Positions 15,550 through 27,698 of a stretch of 64,000 bases of DNA are shown here, piece by piece. The notes under the pieces are model-generated. The model was not told the origin of the DNA. It saw only the letters and a list, made by a program, of their open reading frames with translations, and searched no databases. Source of the stretch: AP-15 sp963702685 (lineage in GTDB: Bacteria > Pseudomonadota > Alphaproteobacteria > ATCC43930 > CGMCC-115725); the NCBI GenBank assembly GCA_963702685.1, contig CAVPDQ010000010.1, forward strand, positions 1 to 64,000. Reading direction: 5' to 3'. The position numbers were made by a program, and so were the translations under genes. How positions within the stretch are numbered: position 1 is the stretch's first letter; each line of letters begins with the position of its first letter.

Positions 15550-16968
15550 TCACACCCGGACGATTTTGCCGGGGTTCATGATGTTGTCCGGGTCGAGCGC
15601 CTGCTTGATCTGACGCATGACCGCCACCGCCGGCCCGTGCTCGGCGACGAGAAAATCCATCTTGCCGTAGCCGACCCCGTGCTCGCCGGTGCTGGTGCCG
15701 TCCATCGCCAGCGCGCGGGCGACCATGCGCTCGTTGAGCCCGGCGGCTTCGGCGATTTCTTCCGGTCGATTCGGGTCGATCATAAAGACGAGGTGAAAAT
15801 TACCGTCGCCGACATGCCCGACCAATGCCGACGGCACGCTCGATTGCGCGAGGTCGCGTTTGGTTTCGGCGATGCATTCGGCAAGGCGCGAGATCGGCAC
15901 GCAGACATCGGTGGCCCAGCCCTTTGATCCGGGACGCTGCGCCAAAGCCGCGTAATAAGCGTCGTGCCGCGCCTGCCACAGCTTGGACCGGGCCTCCGGC
16001 GTCGTCGCCCAGCGAAAGTCGCCGCCGCCATGCTCGCCGGCGAGCGCCTTGACCGTCTCCGACTGCTCTTCGACCCCGGCAGGCGAGCCGTGAAACTCGA
16101 AAAACAAGGTCGGCGCCACTTTGTGGTCGAGCTTTGAATACTGGTTGATCGCCGCCATCTGCGCTTCGTCGAGCAATTCGATGCGCGCCACCGGGACGCC
16201 CGATTGGATCGTCGCGATCACCGTGTCGACCGCCTCGCCGATCGAGGGAAAGGCGCAGACCGCGGCGGAAATCGCTTCCGGTATGCCATAGAGGCGCAGG
16301 GTCAGCTCGGTGATGATGCCGAGAGTGCCTTCCGAGCCGATAAAGAGCCGGGTCAGGTCATAGCCGGCGGCCGATTTGCGGGCGCGCCGCGCGGTGCGGA
16401 TGAGGCGGCCGTCGGCGAGCACGACGCTGAGCGACAAGACATTCTCGCGCATCGTGCCATAGCGCACCGCGTTGGTGCCCGAGGCGCGCGTCGCCGCCAT
16501 GCCGCCGAGCGAGGCGTCGGCGCCGGGATCGATCGGAAAGAACAGACCGGTGTCGCGCAAATATTCGTTGAGCTGCTTGCGGGTGACGCCGGCCTCGACC
16601 GTCACGTCGAGATCTTCGGCATTGACCCGCAATACCCGGTTCATCTGCGAGAGATCGACGCAAACACCACCCTGCAACGCGGCGACATGGCCTTCGAGCG
16701 AGGTGCCGGTGCCGAACGCGACGACCGGCGTCTTGTGCTCGGCGCAAAGCTTGACGATCGCCACGATTTCTTCGGTGCTTTGGGCAAAGGCGACGGCATC
16801 GGGCGCATGCGGCTGGTGGTAGGATTCGTCCTTGCCGTGCTGCGCGCACACCGCCGCCGAGGTCGACAGCCGCGGCCCGAGCAGCCGTTCGAGCGGCGCC
16901 AGCAGGGATGGGGCGAGCGGCGCGCGGCCAACGGAAAAGGCGGCGATCATAGCGGCAGCCGAAAACAT
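15550..16968 (-). CDS. FAD-linked D-lactate dehydrogenase, LDHD/GlcD superfamily
   Basis: The 472-residue flavoprotein has the vanillyl-alcohol-oxidase type FAD domain (VVAFGTGTSLEGH, IDPGADASLGGMAATRASGT, GSEGTLGIITELTLRLYG). Its C-terminal substrate domain carries the metal/substrate motif GHVGDGNFH and GEHGVGYGK. The motifs RKSAAGYDLTRLFIGSEGTL and YGTMRENVLSL point to the LDHD (D-lactate, cytochrome-linked) branch rather than GlcD itself. The ATG at 16968 (MFSAAAMIAAF) gives the family length; 16950 is also possible. The reaction would be D-2-hydroxyacid to 2-oxoacid with electrons passed to the respiratory chain. It stands alone, not next to glcEF. Confidence 0.87.
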   Translation of the reverse strand: MFSAAAMIAAFSVGRAPLAPSLLAPLERLLGPRLSTSAAVCAQHGKDESYHQPHAPDAVAFAQSTEEIVAIVKLCAEHKTPVVAFGTGTSLEGHVAALQGGVCVDLSQMNRVLRVNAEDLDVTVEAGVTRKQLNEYLRDTGLFFPIDPGADASLGGMAATRASGTNAVRYGTMRENVLSLSVVLADGRLIRTARRARKSAAGYDLTRLFIGSEGTLGIITELTLRLYGIPEAISAAVCAFPSIGEAVDTVIATIQSGVPVARIELLDEAQMAAINQYSKLDHKVAPTLFFEFHGSPAGVEEQSETVKALAGEHGGGDFRWATTPEARSKLWQARHDAYYAALAQRPGSKGWATDVCVPISRLAECIAETKRDLAQSSVPSALVGHVGDGNFHLVFMIDPNRPEEIAEAAGLNERMVARALAMDGTSTGEHGVGYGKMDFLVAEHGPAVAVMRQIKQALDPDNIMNPGKIVRV

Positions 16969-17531
16969 CAGCGAGGCCGGTACAATCGGGCATTCGTCGC
17001 GGCGCTGCAACCCCGAACCGGCCGCGCTCGCCCCGGTCAGCCGCATTTTTCCGGCGGCAGGTCGCGGCGGCGGAAGCTTTCGCAGCCGATCTTCGGGGTG
17101 TCGCCCGGGTCCGCGCTTCGCCGACGCGTCCATCAGGTCGCGTGTGTGAAGCAGATTTGCTATTAGAAAGACAAATAGAGCAAACCTCAGCACGTAAAAG
17201 CCGGCGACTGCGAGCAATATAAAGATCGCTCACATTAGTGGTAGGAACCAGACACTCGACTCCGTTCTTGCCTTCCCGGAAAAGGCCGGGACCCATCTTT
17301 GCCATGGGTACCGGCCTTCGCCGGTATGGGCGGGTAGTTGGCTCACATCCGTCAGATGCCATCCATTAGGATCCATTTTGGCGACCATTTCTGAAGTCCG
17401 GTCACGCCGTCGATTGCCTGGTTTCTACGGCGGCGGCACGGGCGGTGGTTTGCGGATTGGCATGGCGGGGTCATTGAGCCGACCTCGCCGACCCATTACG
17501 TTCCTGGAAACGGGCTGTTCGGGAGGGCGCG
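16969..17531. other. Gene-free stretch between LDHD and indolepyruvate oxidoreductase genes
   Basis: No convincing gene is visible. An AT-richer patch around 17155-17235 would read as a hydrophobic segment on the minus strand in frame with LDHD, but no start or homology supports it. A short inverted repeat (GGCCGGGACCCATC near 17287 and GTACCGGCCTTCGCCGG near 17308) resembles other intergenic repeats here. GGGAGG at about 17521 is the ribosome binding site of the next gene. Confidence 0.5.
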
Positions 17532-20500
17532 ATGGCGCTGGCGGCGGTCACGCTCGACGACAAATACCTGCTCGACCGGGGCCGTGTCTTTTTGACCGGC
17601 ACGCAGGCCTTGGTCCGCCTGCCGATGATGCAGCGCCAGCGCGACCAGGCGGCCGGGCTCGACACCGCCTGCTTTATCTCGGGCTATCGCGGCTCGCCAT
17701 TGGGCGGGCTCGACCAGGCGCTGTGGCGCGCCCGCCCTTTTATCGAAAAGAACCGCATCCATTTTCAGCCGGCGATCAACGAGGAGCTGGGGGCGACCGC
17801 GATCTGGGGCAGCCAGCAATTGGGCCTCTTCCCGGGCGCCAAATACGACGGCGTCTTTGCCATGTGGTACGCCAAGGGGCCCGGTGTGGACCGCAGCGGC
17901 GACGCCTTGAAGCACGGCAATTCCGCGGGCTCCGCCGCCAATGGCGGTGTGCTGCTGCTCGCCGGCGACGACCATACCTGCAAATCCTCGACCCTGGCGC
18001 ACCAGTCCGAACTGGCCTTTATCGATGCCGCGATCCCGGTGCTGAACCCGTCGGGGGTGCAGGAAATCCTCGACCTCGGCCTTTACGGCTGGGCGATGTC
18101 GCGCTGGTCCGGCTGCTGGGTCGCGTTCAAGACGACGGCCGAAATCATGGACAGCTCGGCTTCGGTCGAGATCGCGCCGGAGCGGATCGAGATCGCCACA
18201 CCCGGCGATTTCGAAATGCCGCAAGGCGGGCTCAACATCCGCTGGCCCGACACGCCGCTCGACCAGGAATACCGGCTGCACAAATATAAATTGGAGGCGG
18301 CGCGCGCCTTTGCCCGCGCCAACCGGCTCGACCATATCGTCATCGACAGCCCGAACCCCCGCTTTGGCATCGTCACGACAGGCAAATCCTATCTCGATCT
18401 GCGCCAGGCATTGGACGATCTGGGCATCGACGCAGCGATCGCCGCCGAAATCGGTCTTCGTCTTTACAAGGTGGCGATGGCGTGGCCGCTCGAGCCCGAT
18501 GGCGTGCGCCGGTTCGCCGAGGGGCTCGAGGAAGTCCTGGTTGTCGAAGAAAAGCGCGCCGTCATCGAAACCCAGCTGAAAGAGCAGCTCTACAACTGGC
18601 CGGCGGATCGTCGCCCGCGCATTTTCGGCAAGTCCGACGAGGCGGGTGAATGGATCCTGCCGTCGAACGGCGAATTGACCCCGGGCCAGATTGCGCGCGC
18701 GGTCGCCCGCCGCATCGCGCGGGCTCATACCGTGCCGCGGATCGCCGAGCGTCTCGCTGTCCTCGATGCGCGCGAACACCGGCAGGGCGGCAATGTCGTG
18801 CCGTTTGCCCGCACGCCCTATTTCTGCTCGGGCTGCCCGCACAACAGCTCGACCAAGGTGCCCGAAGGGAGCCGCGCCCTCGCCGGCATCGGCTGCCATT
18901 ACCTCGCGCAATTCATGGACCGCTCGACCGCGACCTTCACCCAGATGGGCGGCGAGGGGGCACCCTGGATCGGCCAGGCGCCGTTTACCGAAACGAACCA
19001 CGTCTTTGCCAATCTCGGCGACGGCACCTACACCCATTCGGGCGTGCTGGCGATCCGCGCCGCGGTCGCAGCCAAGGTCAACATCACCTACAAGCTCCTC
19101 TTCAACGACGCGGTGGCGATGACCGGCGGCCAGCCGATCGACGGCGGCCTGACGGTGCCGGTGCTGACCCGGCAGCTTTGGGCCGAAGGGGTCGGGCGGA
19201 TCGTCGTCGTCACCGACGAGCCCGAGAAATACCCGCCCGATGCCGGCTTTGCGCCGGGTGCCACGGTTCGTCACCGCGACGACCTCGACGATGTGCAGCG
19301 CGAATTGCGCGAGATTCCGGGTGTCACCGCGATCGTCTACGACCAGACCTGTGCCGCCGAAAAACGCCGCCGGCGCAAGCGCGGCCGGTTTCCCGACCCG
19401 GCCAAGCGCGTCTTCATCAACGACCTCGTCTGCGAGGGCTGCGGCGATTGCTCGAAGACCTCGAACTGCGTTTCGGTGGTCCCGGTCGAGACCGAGCTCG
19501 GACGCAAGCGGGCGATCGACCAGTCGAGCTGCAACAAAGATTATTCGTGTGTCGAAGGCTTCTGTCCGAGCTTTGTGACGGTGCATGGCGGCAGCCTCAA
19601 AAAGCCTGCCGCCGGCGATCTCGGCGAAGCGAGGCTGCCGTCCTTGCCCGAGCCGGAGCTGCCGGCGCTCGACCGGCCCTATGGCATCCTCGTTACCGGC
19701 GTCGGCGGCACCGGCGTGGTCACGATCGGCGCGCTCCTCGGCATGGCCGCCCATCTCGACGGCAAGGGCTGTACTATCCTCGACATGACCGGGCTCGCCC
19801 AAAAAGGCGGCGCGGTCTACAGCCACATCCGCATCGCCGAAAGCCCCGACCGGATCCACGCGGTGCGCATCGCCGCCGGTGGCGCCCGGCTGCTGCTGGG
19901 CTGCGACCTCGTCGTTTCCGCCAGCGCCGAGGCGTTGTCGAAGCTCGAACCGGAGCCATAGCCGCGCGATCGTCAACAGCCACGAAATCGTTACCGGCGA
20001 CTTCACCCGCGACCCGGACCTGGTCTTCCCGGCGGCGGCCCTGGAGCGCAGCATCGCCGGCGCGACCGGGCCGGAGAACGCCGAATTTCTCGACGCGACG
20101 CGGCTCGCGACCGGGCTCTTTGGCGATTCGATCGCGAGCAACCTTTTTATGCTGGGCTTTGCCTGGCAGCGCGGGCTGGTGCCGCTGTCGGCGGAGGCGA
20201 TCGAGCGCGCGATCGAATTGAACGCGGTCGCTGTCGAGTTCAACCGCAGCGCCTTTCGCTGGGGCCGGCGCGCCGCCGCCGATCCGGCGCTGGTCGAGGC
20301 GCGAGCGACGGCCGCGGCGGCAGTCCCGGAGAGCCACCGCCGGTCCGAAACCCTCGACGAGGTCATCGCCCGCCGCGTCGCCTTTCTGACCGATTACCAG
20401 GATCGCGCCTATGCCGAGCGCTATGCGGCGCGGGTGGCGCAGGTGCGCTCGGCCGAGGCTGCCCGTGTCCCCGGCACAACGACGCTCGCCGACACCGTCG

Positions 20501-21012
20501 CCCGCGCGCTCTTCAAGCTGATGGCATACAAGGACGAGTACGAAGTCGCCCGGCTCTATACCGAAAGCGATTTCCTCAAGCGCGTCGCGCGGCAGTTCGA
20601 CGGGCCCTACAAATTGCGCTTCCACTTGGCGCCGCCGATCCTCGGCGATCGCGACCCCACGACCGGCCATCTGAAAAAGCGCGAGTTCGGCCCCTGGATG
20701 CTGCGCGTCTTCCGGCTATTGGCCAAGCTGCGCCGGCTGCGCGGCACGCCCTTCGACATCTTCGCCCGCAGCGAAGAGCGCCGGACCGAACGCCGCCTGA
20801 TCGGCGAATACGAAGCGCTGCTCGACGAAATCGCGGCCCGCCTCTCCGCGTCGAGCCACGCCGCCGCCATCGAATTGGCGGCCTTGCCGCTCGAAATCCG
20901 CGGCTTCGGCCACGTCAAGGCGGAAAACCTCGCCCGCGCCAAAGCAAAGGAAACCACCCTCCTCGCCCGCTTCCGCTCGGCCTCCTCCGCCCCCGCAATC
21001 GCGGCCGAGTGA
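17532..21012 (+). CDS. Indolepyruvate ferredoxin oxidoreductase, fused alpha-beta type (one frame break)
   Basis: This large 2-oxoacid:ferredoxin oxidoreductase (about 1160 residues) would oxidatively decarboxylate aryl pyruvates from amino-acid breakdown to acyl-CoA. The order is a pyrimidine-binding domain (FISGYRGSPLGGLD), a ThDP domain (YFCSGCPHNSSTKVPEGS, NLGDGTYTHSGVLAIR), a region with clustered cysteines (CEGCGDCSKTSNCVSV), and a gamma-type domain (GILVTGVGGTGVVTIG). The frame breaks at about 19950-19962, where one extra base interrupts an otherwise continuous protein. GGGAGG stands 6 bases before the ATG. The fused architecture is typical of proteobacterial IorA/B-like proteins. Confidence 0.9.
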
Positions 21013-21507
21013 GAGCTGAACCGTTTCGCTCCGCGCACCCCGCTTCTCCTGTTTCCCTCGGATGGTCCGCGGCAGTCACGAAATCGGCGCTGAGCGGTGC
21101 ATAGATGGGTCCCGGCCTTCCCCACGGATCGGGTCCGTGGGCTAAAGGCCCACGGGAAAGCGGAGGGACCGGGATCGGGGCCGATGCGACGGGAGGTTTT
21201 GCAGAATGCGCTCGCTCCGGCTCAATCACATAATTCACCAGAAAGCGTCCGTAGGATGGGTTGAGCATCGCGAAGCCCATCGCGACAACCGAAGAAGATG
21301 GGTTTCGCTGTCGCTCAGCCCATCCTACAAGGTCTCCTCGTTAAATCATCTGAATGCATCTAAGCTCCTGAACGATGGTGGGTCTCGGCTTCTCGCCGGG
21401 AGAGCGAAGCCGCTGCGCGGGACCAACGCTTTGCCCGGGCGAGCGCGCCGCCGGCACCGCTTGATGTCGATCGGACGCAGCCCAATGCGGCCAGACGATT
21501 GTCCCTG
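21013..21507. other. Gene-free repeat region
   Basis: This gap holds a palindromic CGGATCGGGTCCGTGG / GGCCCACGGGAAAG segment near 21125-21165. It also holds the inverted R1 copy and a C-rich tail up to the end of the convergent DegQ gene. No gene is supported. Confidence 0.6.
21215..21332. repeat. Intergenic repeat family R1, copy 2 (inverted)
   Basis: This is the reverse complement of the element at 11523-11640, starting TCCGGCTCAATCACATAATT and ending GCCCATCCTACAAGG. The two copies face each other across about 9.7 kb. Confidence 0.85.
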
Positions 21508-22992
21508 TCACCCGCCCTCGGCCGGCAGCGCGACGAAGCGGGTGCTGGCGCCGCGCTCGACGCGGACGAGCAGGTTTTTGCGGCCGGCTTTTTTGGCGGC
21601 GTCGGCTTTCTGCTTGATCTCTTCCGGGGTCGCGACCGGCTGATGCCCGATCGCCGTGACCAGGTCGCCGGGCCGCAAGCCCTCGGCGGCTGCCGCGCTC
21701 TTCGGCGGGACCTCGGTGATCACCGCCCCCTTTGCCGCATCGGGCACCGAGAACTGCTTGCGCAAATCGGGGGTGAGCTTGGCGAGCTTCAAGCCCATTG
21801 CATCGATGCTCGCCGGCGGTTTCGGCTTTGCCGGCTCGGGGGGTGGCGGCGCCGGCCGGTTCGGGTTTAATTCGGCGACCTTGAGCGCGACCTCCGCTTC
21901 CTTGCGATCGCGCCAGATTGTGAGCTTGACCGATTTGCCCGGCGCCGTCCCCGCCACCAGGCGCGGCAGCTGCCGGCTGCGCTCGATCGGCTTGCCGTCA
22001 TAGGCGAGGATCACGTCGCCCGGCAGCAATTTGGCGTCGACCGCGGGGCTCGCCGGGTCGATCATGGCGATCATCGCCCCGCGGCTTTTATCGAGGCCCA
22101 CCGCCTCGGCGAGCGCCTCGGTGACCGGTTGGATGCGGGCCCCGATCCAGCCGCGCTCGACCTTGCCGGTTGCCTTCAGTTGATCGATGATCGGCCGCGC
22201 ATAGGCTGCGGGGACGGCAAAGCCGATGCCGATGGAGCCGCCCGAGGTCGAGAAAATCGCGGTGTTGATGCCGATCACATTGCCCGTCAGGTCGAACATC
22301 GGGCCGCCGGAATTGCCGCGGTTGATCGACGCGTCGGTCTGCAGAAAATCGTCGTAGGGCCCGGAATGGATATCGCGCGCCGTCGCCGAGATGATGCCCG
22401 CGGTCACCGTGCCGCCGAGGCCGAACGGGTTGCCGATCGCCAGCACCCAGTCGCCGACCTTGGCCTTGCTCGAATCGCCCCAATGCGCGGCCGGCAACGG
22501 TGTCTTGGCATCGACCTTGAGCAAGGCGAGGTCGCTGACCGCGTCGCGGCCGACGACCTGCGCCTTCAACACCGTGTCGTCGGCCAAGGTCACCGTGATC
22601 TCTTCGGCGTTGGCGATGACGTGGTTGTTGGTGACGATCAGCCCGGCGGGGTCGATGATAAAGCCCGAGCCGAGCGAGGCGATGTGCGGGGATGCTCCGT
22701 TCGGACCGCCCGGCATGCCTTTTTCGCCAAAGAAATCGCGGAAAAACTCGTCGAGCGGCGAGCCTGGGGCGGGGGCTTGCGCCTCGGCGCCGCCTTTGGG
22801 CGCGGGCGTGCCGGCGGCCGCTTGCGTGGTCGAGATATTGACGACGACGCCGACCAGCCGTGCGGCGAGCTGGGCAAACACTTGCGCGAAGGGTGTCGTC
22901 TCCGGCGGCGGGTCGGAGCGCGCCGGCGCCGCCAGGAGGAACGACACGGCCAGCACTACCGCACGCGCCGCGCCGCGGCCAAACGACCTCAC
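21508..22992 (-). CDS. Periplasmic serine protease, DegP/DegQ type
   Basis: This is the second HtrA protease of the window, 494 residues. A signal peptide (AVVLAVSFLLAAPARS) is followed by the protease domain with His124 (TNNHVI), Asp154 (VSDLALLK) and Ser228 (GNSGGP), and then by two PDZ domains. A proline-rich linker (APPPPEPAKPKPPAS) separates the PDZ domains. The start is GTG at 22992, preceded by GGGAGAG at good spacing. It is divergent from glycerate kinase, 90 bases apart. It differs from the 12246 protease mainly in a shorter N-terminal loop. Confidence 0.93.
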   Translation of the reverse strand: MRSFGRGAARAVVLAVSFLLAAPARSDPPPETTPFAQVFAQLAARLVGVVVNISTTQAAAGTPAPKGGAEAQAPAPGSPLDEFFRDFFGEKGMPGGPNGASPHIASLGSGFIIDPAGLIVTNNHVIANAEEITVTLADDTVLKAQVVGRDAVSDLALLKVDAKTPLPAAHWGDSSKAKVGDWVLAIGNPFGLGGTVTAGIISATARDIHSGPYDDFLQTDASINRGNSGGPMFDLTGNVIGINTAIFSTSGGSIGIGFAVPAAYARPIIDQLKATGKVERGWIGARIQPVTEALAEAVGLDKSRGAMIAMIDPASPAVDAKLLPGDVILAYDGKPIERSRQLPRLVAGTAPGKSVKLTIWRDRKEAEVALKVAELNPNRPAPPPPEPAKPKPPASIDAMGLKLAKLTPDLRKQFSVPDAAKGAVITEVPPKSAAAAEGLRPGDLVTAIGHQPVATPEEIKQKADAAKKAGRKNLLVRVERGASTRFVALPAEGG

Positions 22993-23082
22993 GGCAACTC
23001 TCCCTCGCCGCACCCGCCACCGGTTCGCTCGGCGCCGCCCGGGGATGTCCGAACCAGGCGCCGCCGCGACGCTCGATAGGCA

Positions 23083-24405
23083 ATGACGGCGCAATTGGCA
23101 AGCCGCAACAGCGCCGCGACGCCGGTCTCGACCGAGGCCGGGGCATTGCTGCGAAACCTGTTCGCCACCGCCCTCGCCGCCGCCGACCCGGAGCGCGCGC
23201 TCGACCGGCATATGCCGCGGCCGGTCCGCGGGCGGACTGTCGTTGCCGGCGCCGGCAAGGCTTCGGCGGCGATGGCGCGGGCTTTCGAACGGCGCTGGAG
23301 GGGTCCGCTCGAAGGGATCGTGCTGACCCGCTATGGCCACGCCGTTCCCTGCGAGCGCATCGAAATCGTCGAGGCGAGCCATCCGGTGCCCGACGCCGCC
23401 GGCCGGCGCGCCGCCGAGCGCATTCTCGATCTTGCCCGCGGCCTCGGCGCCGGCGACCAGCTCGTCTTTCTGGTTTCGGGCGGCGGCTCGGCGCTGCTCG
23501 CGCTCCCTGCCACCGGCCTCGGCCTCGACGACAAGCGCGCGGTGACCCAGGCGCTGCTGCGCTCGGGTGCGACGATCACCGAGATCAACACCGTGCGCAA
23601 GCACCTCTCGGCGATCAAGGGCGGCCGGCTCGCCGCCGCCGCGGCACCGGCGCGGGTCGTGACCTTGGCGATTTCCGACGTGCCGGGCGACGATCCGGCA
23701 GTCATCGCTTCGGGGCCGACGGTGCCGGACGCGACCACCTTTGCCGACGCCCGCGCGGTGCTGGCAAAATACCGCATCGCGGCACCCCAGGCGGTCGTCG
23801 AGCATCTCGCCGCCGCTGCGGACGAGACGCCAAAGCCCGGCAACCGGCTGTTCGAGCGGACCAGCTTCGAGCTCGTCGCCAGCCCGCAAGAATTGCTGCG
23901 CGCCGCCGCTGCCGCAGCGTTGCGGCAAAAAATCGCGCCGATTGTGCTGAGCGACCGGATCGAGGGCGAGGCGCGTGACGTGGCGCTGGTCCACGCCGCG
24001 ATCGCCCGCCAGATAGGCGCTCGGCAATTCCGCGCCGGTGGCCGCAGGGTGCTGCCTCCGGCGGTGCTGCTGTCGGGCGGCGAAACCACGGTCACGGTCA
24101 AAGGACATGGCCGCGGCGGGCGCAACGCCGAATTTCTGCTGGCGCTGGCGGTGGCGCTCGACGGCGCGCCCGGCATCTTCGCGCTCGCCTGCGACACCGA
24201 CGGGATCGACGGAACCGAGGACAATGCCGGGGCGATCCTCTATCCGGACAGCGTCGCGCGCGCCGCCGGCGCCGGCATCGACGCAGCGGCAGCGCTCGCC
24301 GACAATGACGGCTACGGGTTCTTCTCCGCGATCGGCGATCTCGTCGTGACCGGGCCGACCCTGACCAACGTCAACGATTTTCGCGCGATCCTGGTCCTTC
24401 CCTGA
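23083..24405 (+). CDS. Glycerate 2-kinase (MOFRL/TtuD family)
   Basis: This 440-residue enzyme phosphorylates D-glycerate to 2-phosphoglycerate in the cytoplasm. The N-terminal glycerate kinase domain shows VVAGAGKASAAMARAFE, VSGGGSALLALP and TEINTVRKHLSAIKGGRLA. The C-terminal MOFRL domain shows LLSGGETTVTVKGHGRGGRN and CDTDGIDGTEDNAGA. Pyruvate kinase follows 24 bases downstream, a pairing known from tartrate and glyoxylate pathways (ttuD-ttuE), because the product enters lower glycolysis. Older literature calls this family hydroxypyruvate reductase; the motifs favour the kinase. Confidence 0.9.
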   Translation: MTAQLASRNSAATPVSTEAGALLRNLFATALAAADPERALDRHMPRPVRGRTVVAGAGKASAAMARAFERRWRGPLEGIVLTRYGHAVPCERIEIVEASHPVPDAAGRRAAERILDLARGLGAGDQLVFLVSGGGSALLALPATGLGLDDKRAVTQALLRSGATITEINTVRKHLSAIKGGRLAAAAAPARVVTLAISDVPGDDPAVIASGPTVPDATTFADARAVLAKYRIAAPQAVVEHLAAAADETPKPGNRLFERTSFELVASPQELLRAAAAAALRQKIAPIVLSDRIEGEARDVALVHAAIARQIGARQFRAGGRRVLPPAVLLSGGETTVTVKGHGRGGRNAEFLLALAVALDGAPGIFALACDTDGIDGTEDNAGAILYPDSVARAAGAGIDAAAALADNDGYGFFSAIGDLVVTGPTLTNVNDFRAILVLP

Positions 24406-24429
24406 GGCGCGCCGATCAAGGAACAGAAG

Positions 24430-25848
<1,419 letters not shown>

Positions 25849-25927
25849 AATTAACCGTGATTCGCCATTGCCCGAACCGGCTCGCCCGAAGATAGTCCCT
25901 TTCAGCAAGCTGAACGGGAGGCTGCGG

Positions 25928-27593
25928 GTGAACGTCATCGTCAACGGATTTCAATCGACGCCGGCCGGCACCGGCGACGACAACGGGACGCTGGTCGTTA
26001 CCGGCACCGGCATCGTCGCCTTTGACGGCGACGCCGCGGTCTTTATGAGCGGCGACAACCAGCGCACGACCATCTTTGGCGAAGTCTATTCCTCGACCGG
26101 TCGCGCGATCCTGTCGCAAGGCGGCGAACGCCAAGGTGTTCATCGGCGCATCGGGCGAGGTATCCGGCACCACGGCTGTGCAAACCGGCGACAACGGCTT
26201 CATCCAGAACGCAGGAACTATCGAAGGTCAGGTTGCGCTCGACAGCGGTACCCTGATCAACACCGGCTCTATATTCGGTCCTATCGAGATTTTTAACGGC
26301 GGGTCGATCACCAATTATGGCGATCTGATCGGCAGCCTGACCGTCGAGACCAGAGACATAAACATGTCCCAGAATTTCTCGGTCTACAACTCGGGACACA
26401 TGCAGAGCTTCGACTCGCGCGCCTCCACGACCACGATCGAGAACGACGGGCTGATCGACGGCTTCTATACCGAGAACGCGCTGACGCTGACCAACACCGG
26501 GACGATCGGCAGCCTGCGCGTCGATGGCGCCGCCACAATCGTCAACAAGGGGTTCATCGGCGGCGACCAAATCTCTCTCTCGGACAGCAACGATACCTAT
26601 GACGGGCGCAGCGGCTCGATCGCGGGGACGGTCAGCGCCGGCGGCGGCAGCGACACTCTGATGGGCGGCGCGCAAGCCGACACCTTCGACGGCAGCGACG
26701 ACGGGTCGACGGTCGGCGGCGACAAGCTCTATGGCTATGGCGGGGACGACACCTTGATCGGCGACACCGGCGATCTGCTCGTCGGCGGCTCGGGCGACGA
26801 CACCTTTATCATCGGCGCCGGCAACGTCACGATCGTGGAGCGCGCGGGGGGCGGCACCGATACGGTAGAGAGCAGCGTCAGCTATCGCTTGGGGGCCAAC
26901 CTCGAAAACCTGGTCCTGACCGGGATCGCCAACATCAACGGTTTTGGCAACAGCCTCGCCAACGACATCACCGGCAATTCCGTGGCCAATCGCCTCGACG
27001 GCGGCGCCGGCGCGGACACGATGCAGGGCGGCGACGGCAACGACACCTATATCGTGGACAACCGCGGCGACGTGGTCGTCGAGCTCGCCCTCCAAGGCCA
27101 CGATCTGGTCCAGTCCTCGGTCACCTATACGCTGAGCGCGCAGGTCGAGGATTTGAAGCTGACCGGCGCCGCGGCGATCAACGGCACCGGCAACACGCTG
27201 GCCAACGTCATCACCGGCAACGGCGCCGCCAACATCCTCGACGGCGGCGGCGGCAAGGACACGCTGCGGGGCGGCGGCGGCAAGGACATATTCGTCTTTG
27301 ACACCAAGCTCGGCGCCGGCAACATCGATCACATCGTCGATTTTTCCGCCGCGGCGGACACCATTCGCCTCGACGACGCGATCTTCAGCGCGCTCGCCAA
27401 GGGACCACTCGCTGCCGCCGCCTTCAAGGTTCTCGGCGCGGCGCCGGAAGATGCCAACGACCGCATCCTCTACAACCATAACAGCGGCGCGCTCTTTTAC
27501 GATCCCGACGGCAGCGGGCTCGGCAGCTCGGCCCAGTTCGCCGTTCTCGACAATCACGCGACGATCACCGCGGCCGATTTCCTGATCGCCTGA
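25928..27593 (+). CDS. Secreted RTX-type calcium-binding protein (one frame break)
   Basis: The N-terminal part is a repetitive beta-helix-like region (IQNAGTIEGQVALDSGTLIN, TNTGTIGSLRVDGAATIVN). The second half holds glycine/aspartate nonapeptides typical of RTX proteins (GGAGADTMQGGDGNDTYIV, GGGGKDTLRGGGGKDIFVFD). Such proteins bind calcium and leave the cell through type I secretion, with an uncleaved C-terminal signal. GGGAGG lies 6 bases before the GTG at 25928. The frame breaks near 26121-26126, where one extra base separates STGRAILSQG from NAKVFIGASGEVSG. No T1SS genes are adjacent. Confidence 0.8.
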
Positions 27594-27698
27594 TCCGGGC
27601 GGCTTGGCGGCCGGGTGCCGGTTTGCCGCCGCCGTAGAGACGTGGTAGAGCGGCGCCGCATCGGCCCCGCCGCGGGGCAGCTTTCCCGCAACGATCGG

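Noticed and set aside
17160..17235. Small hydrophobic protein upstream of LDHD on the minus strand
   Set aside because: It lacks a start site with ribosome binding and no family similarity; it is in frame with LDHD by chance.
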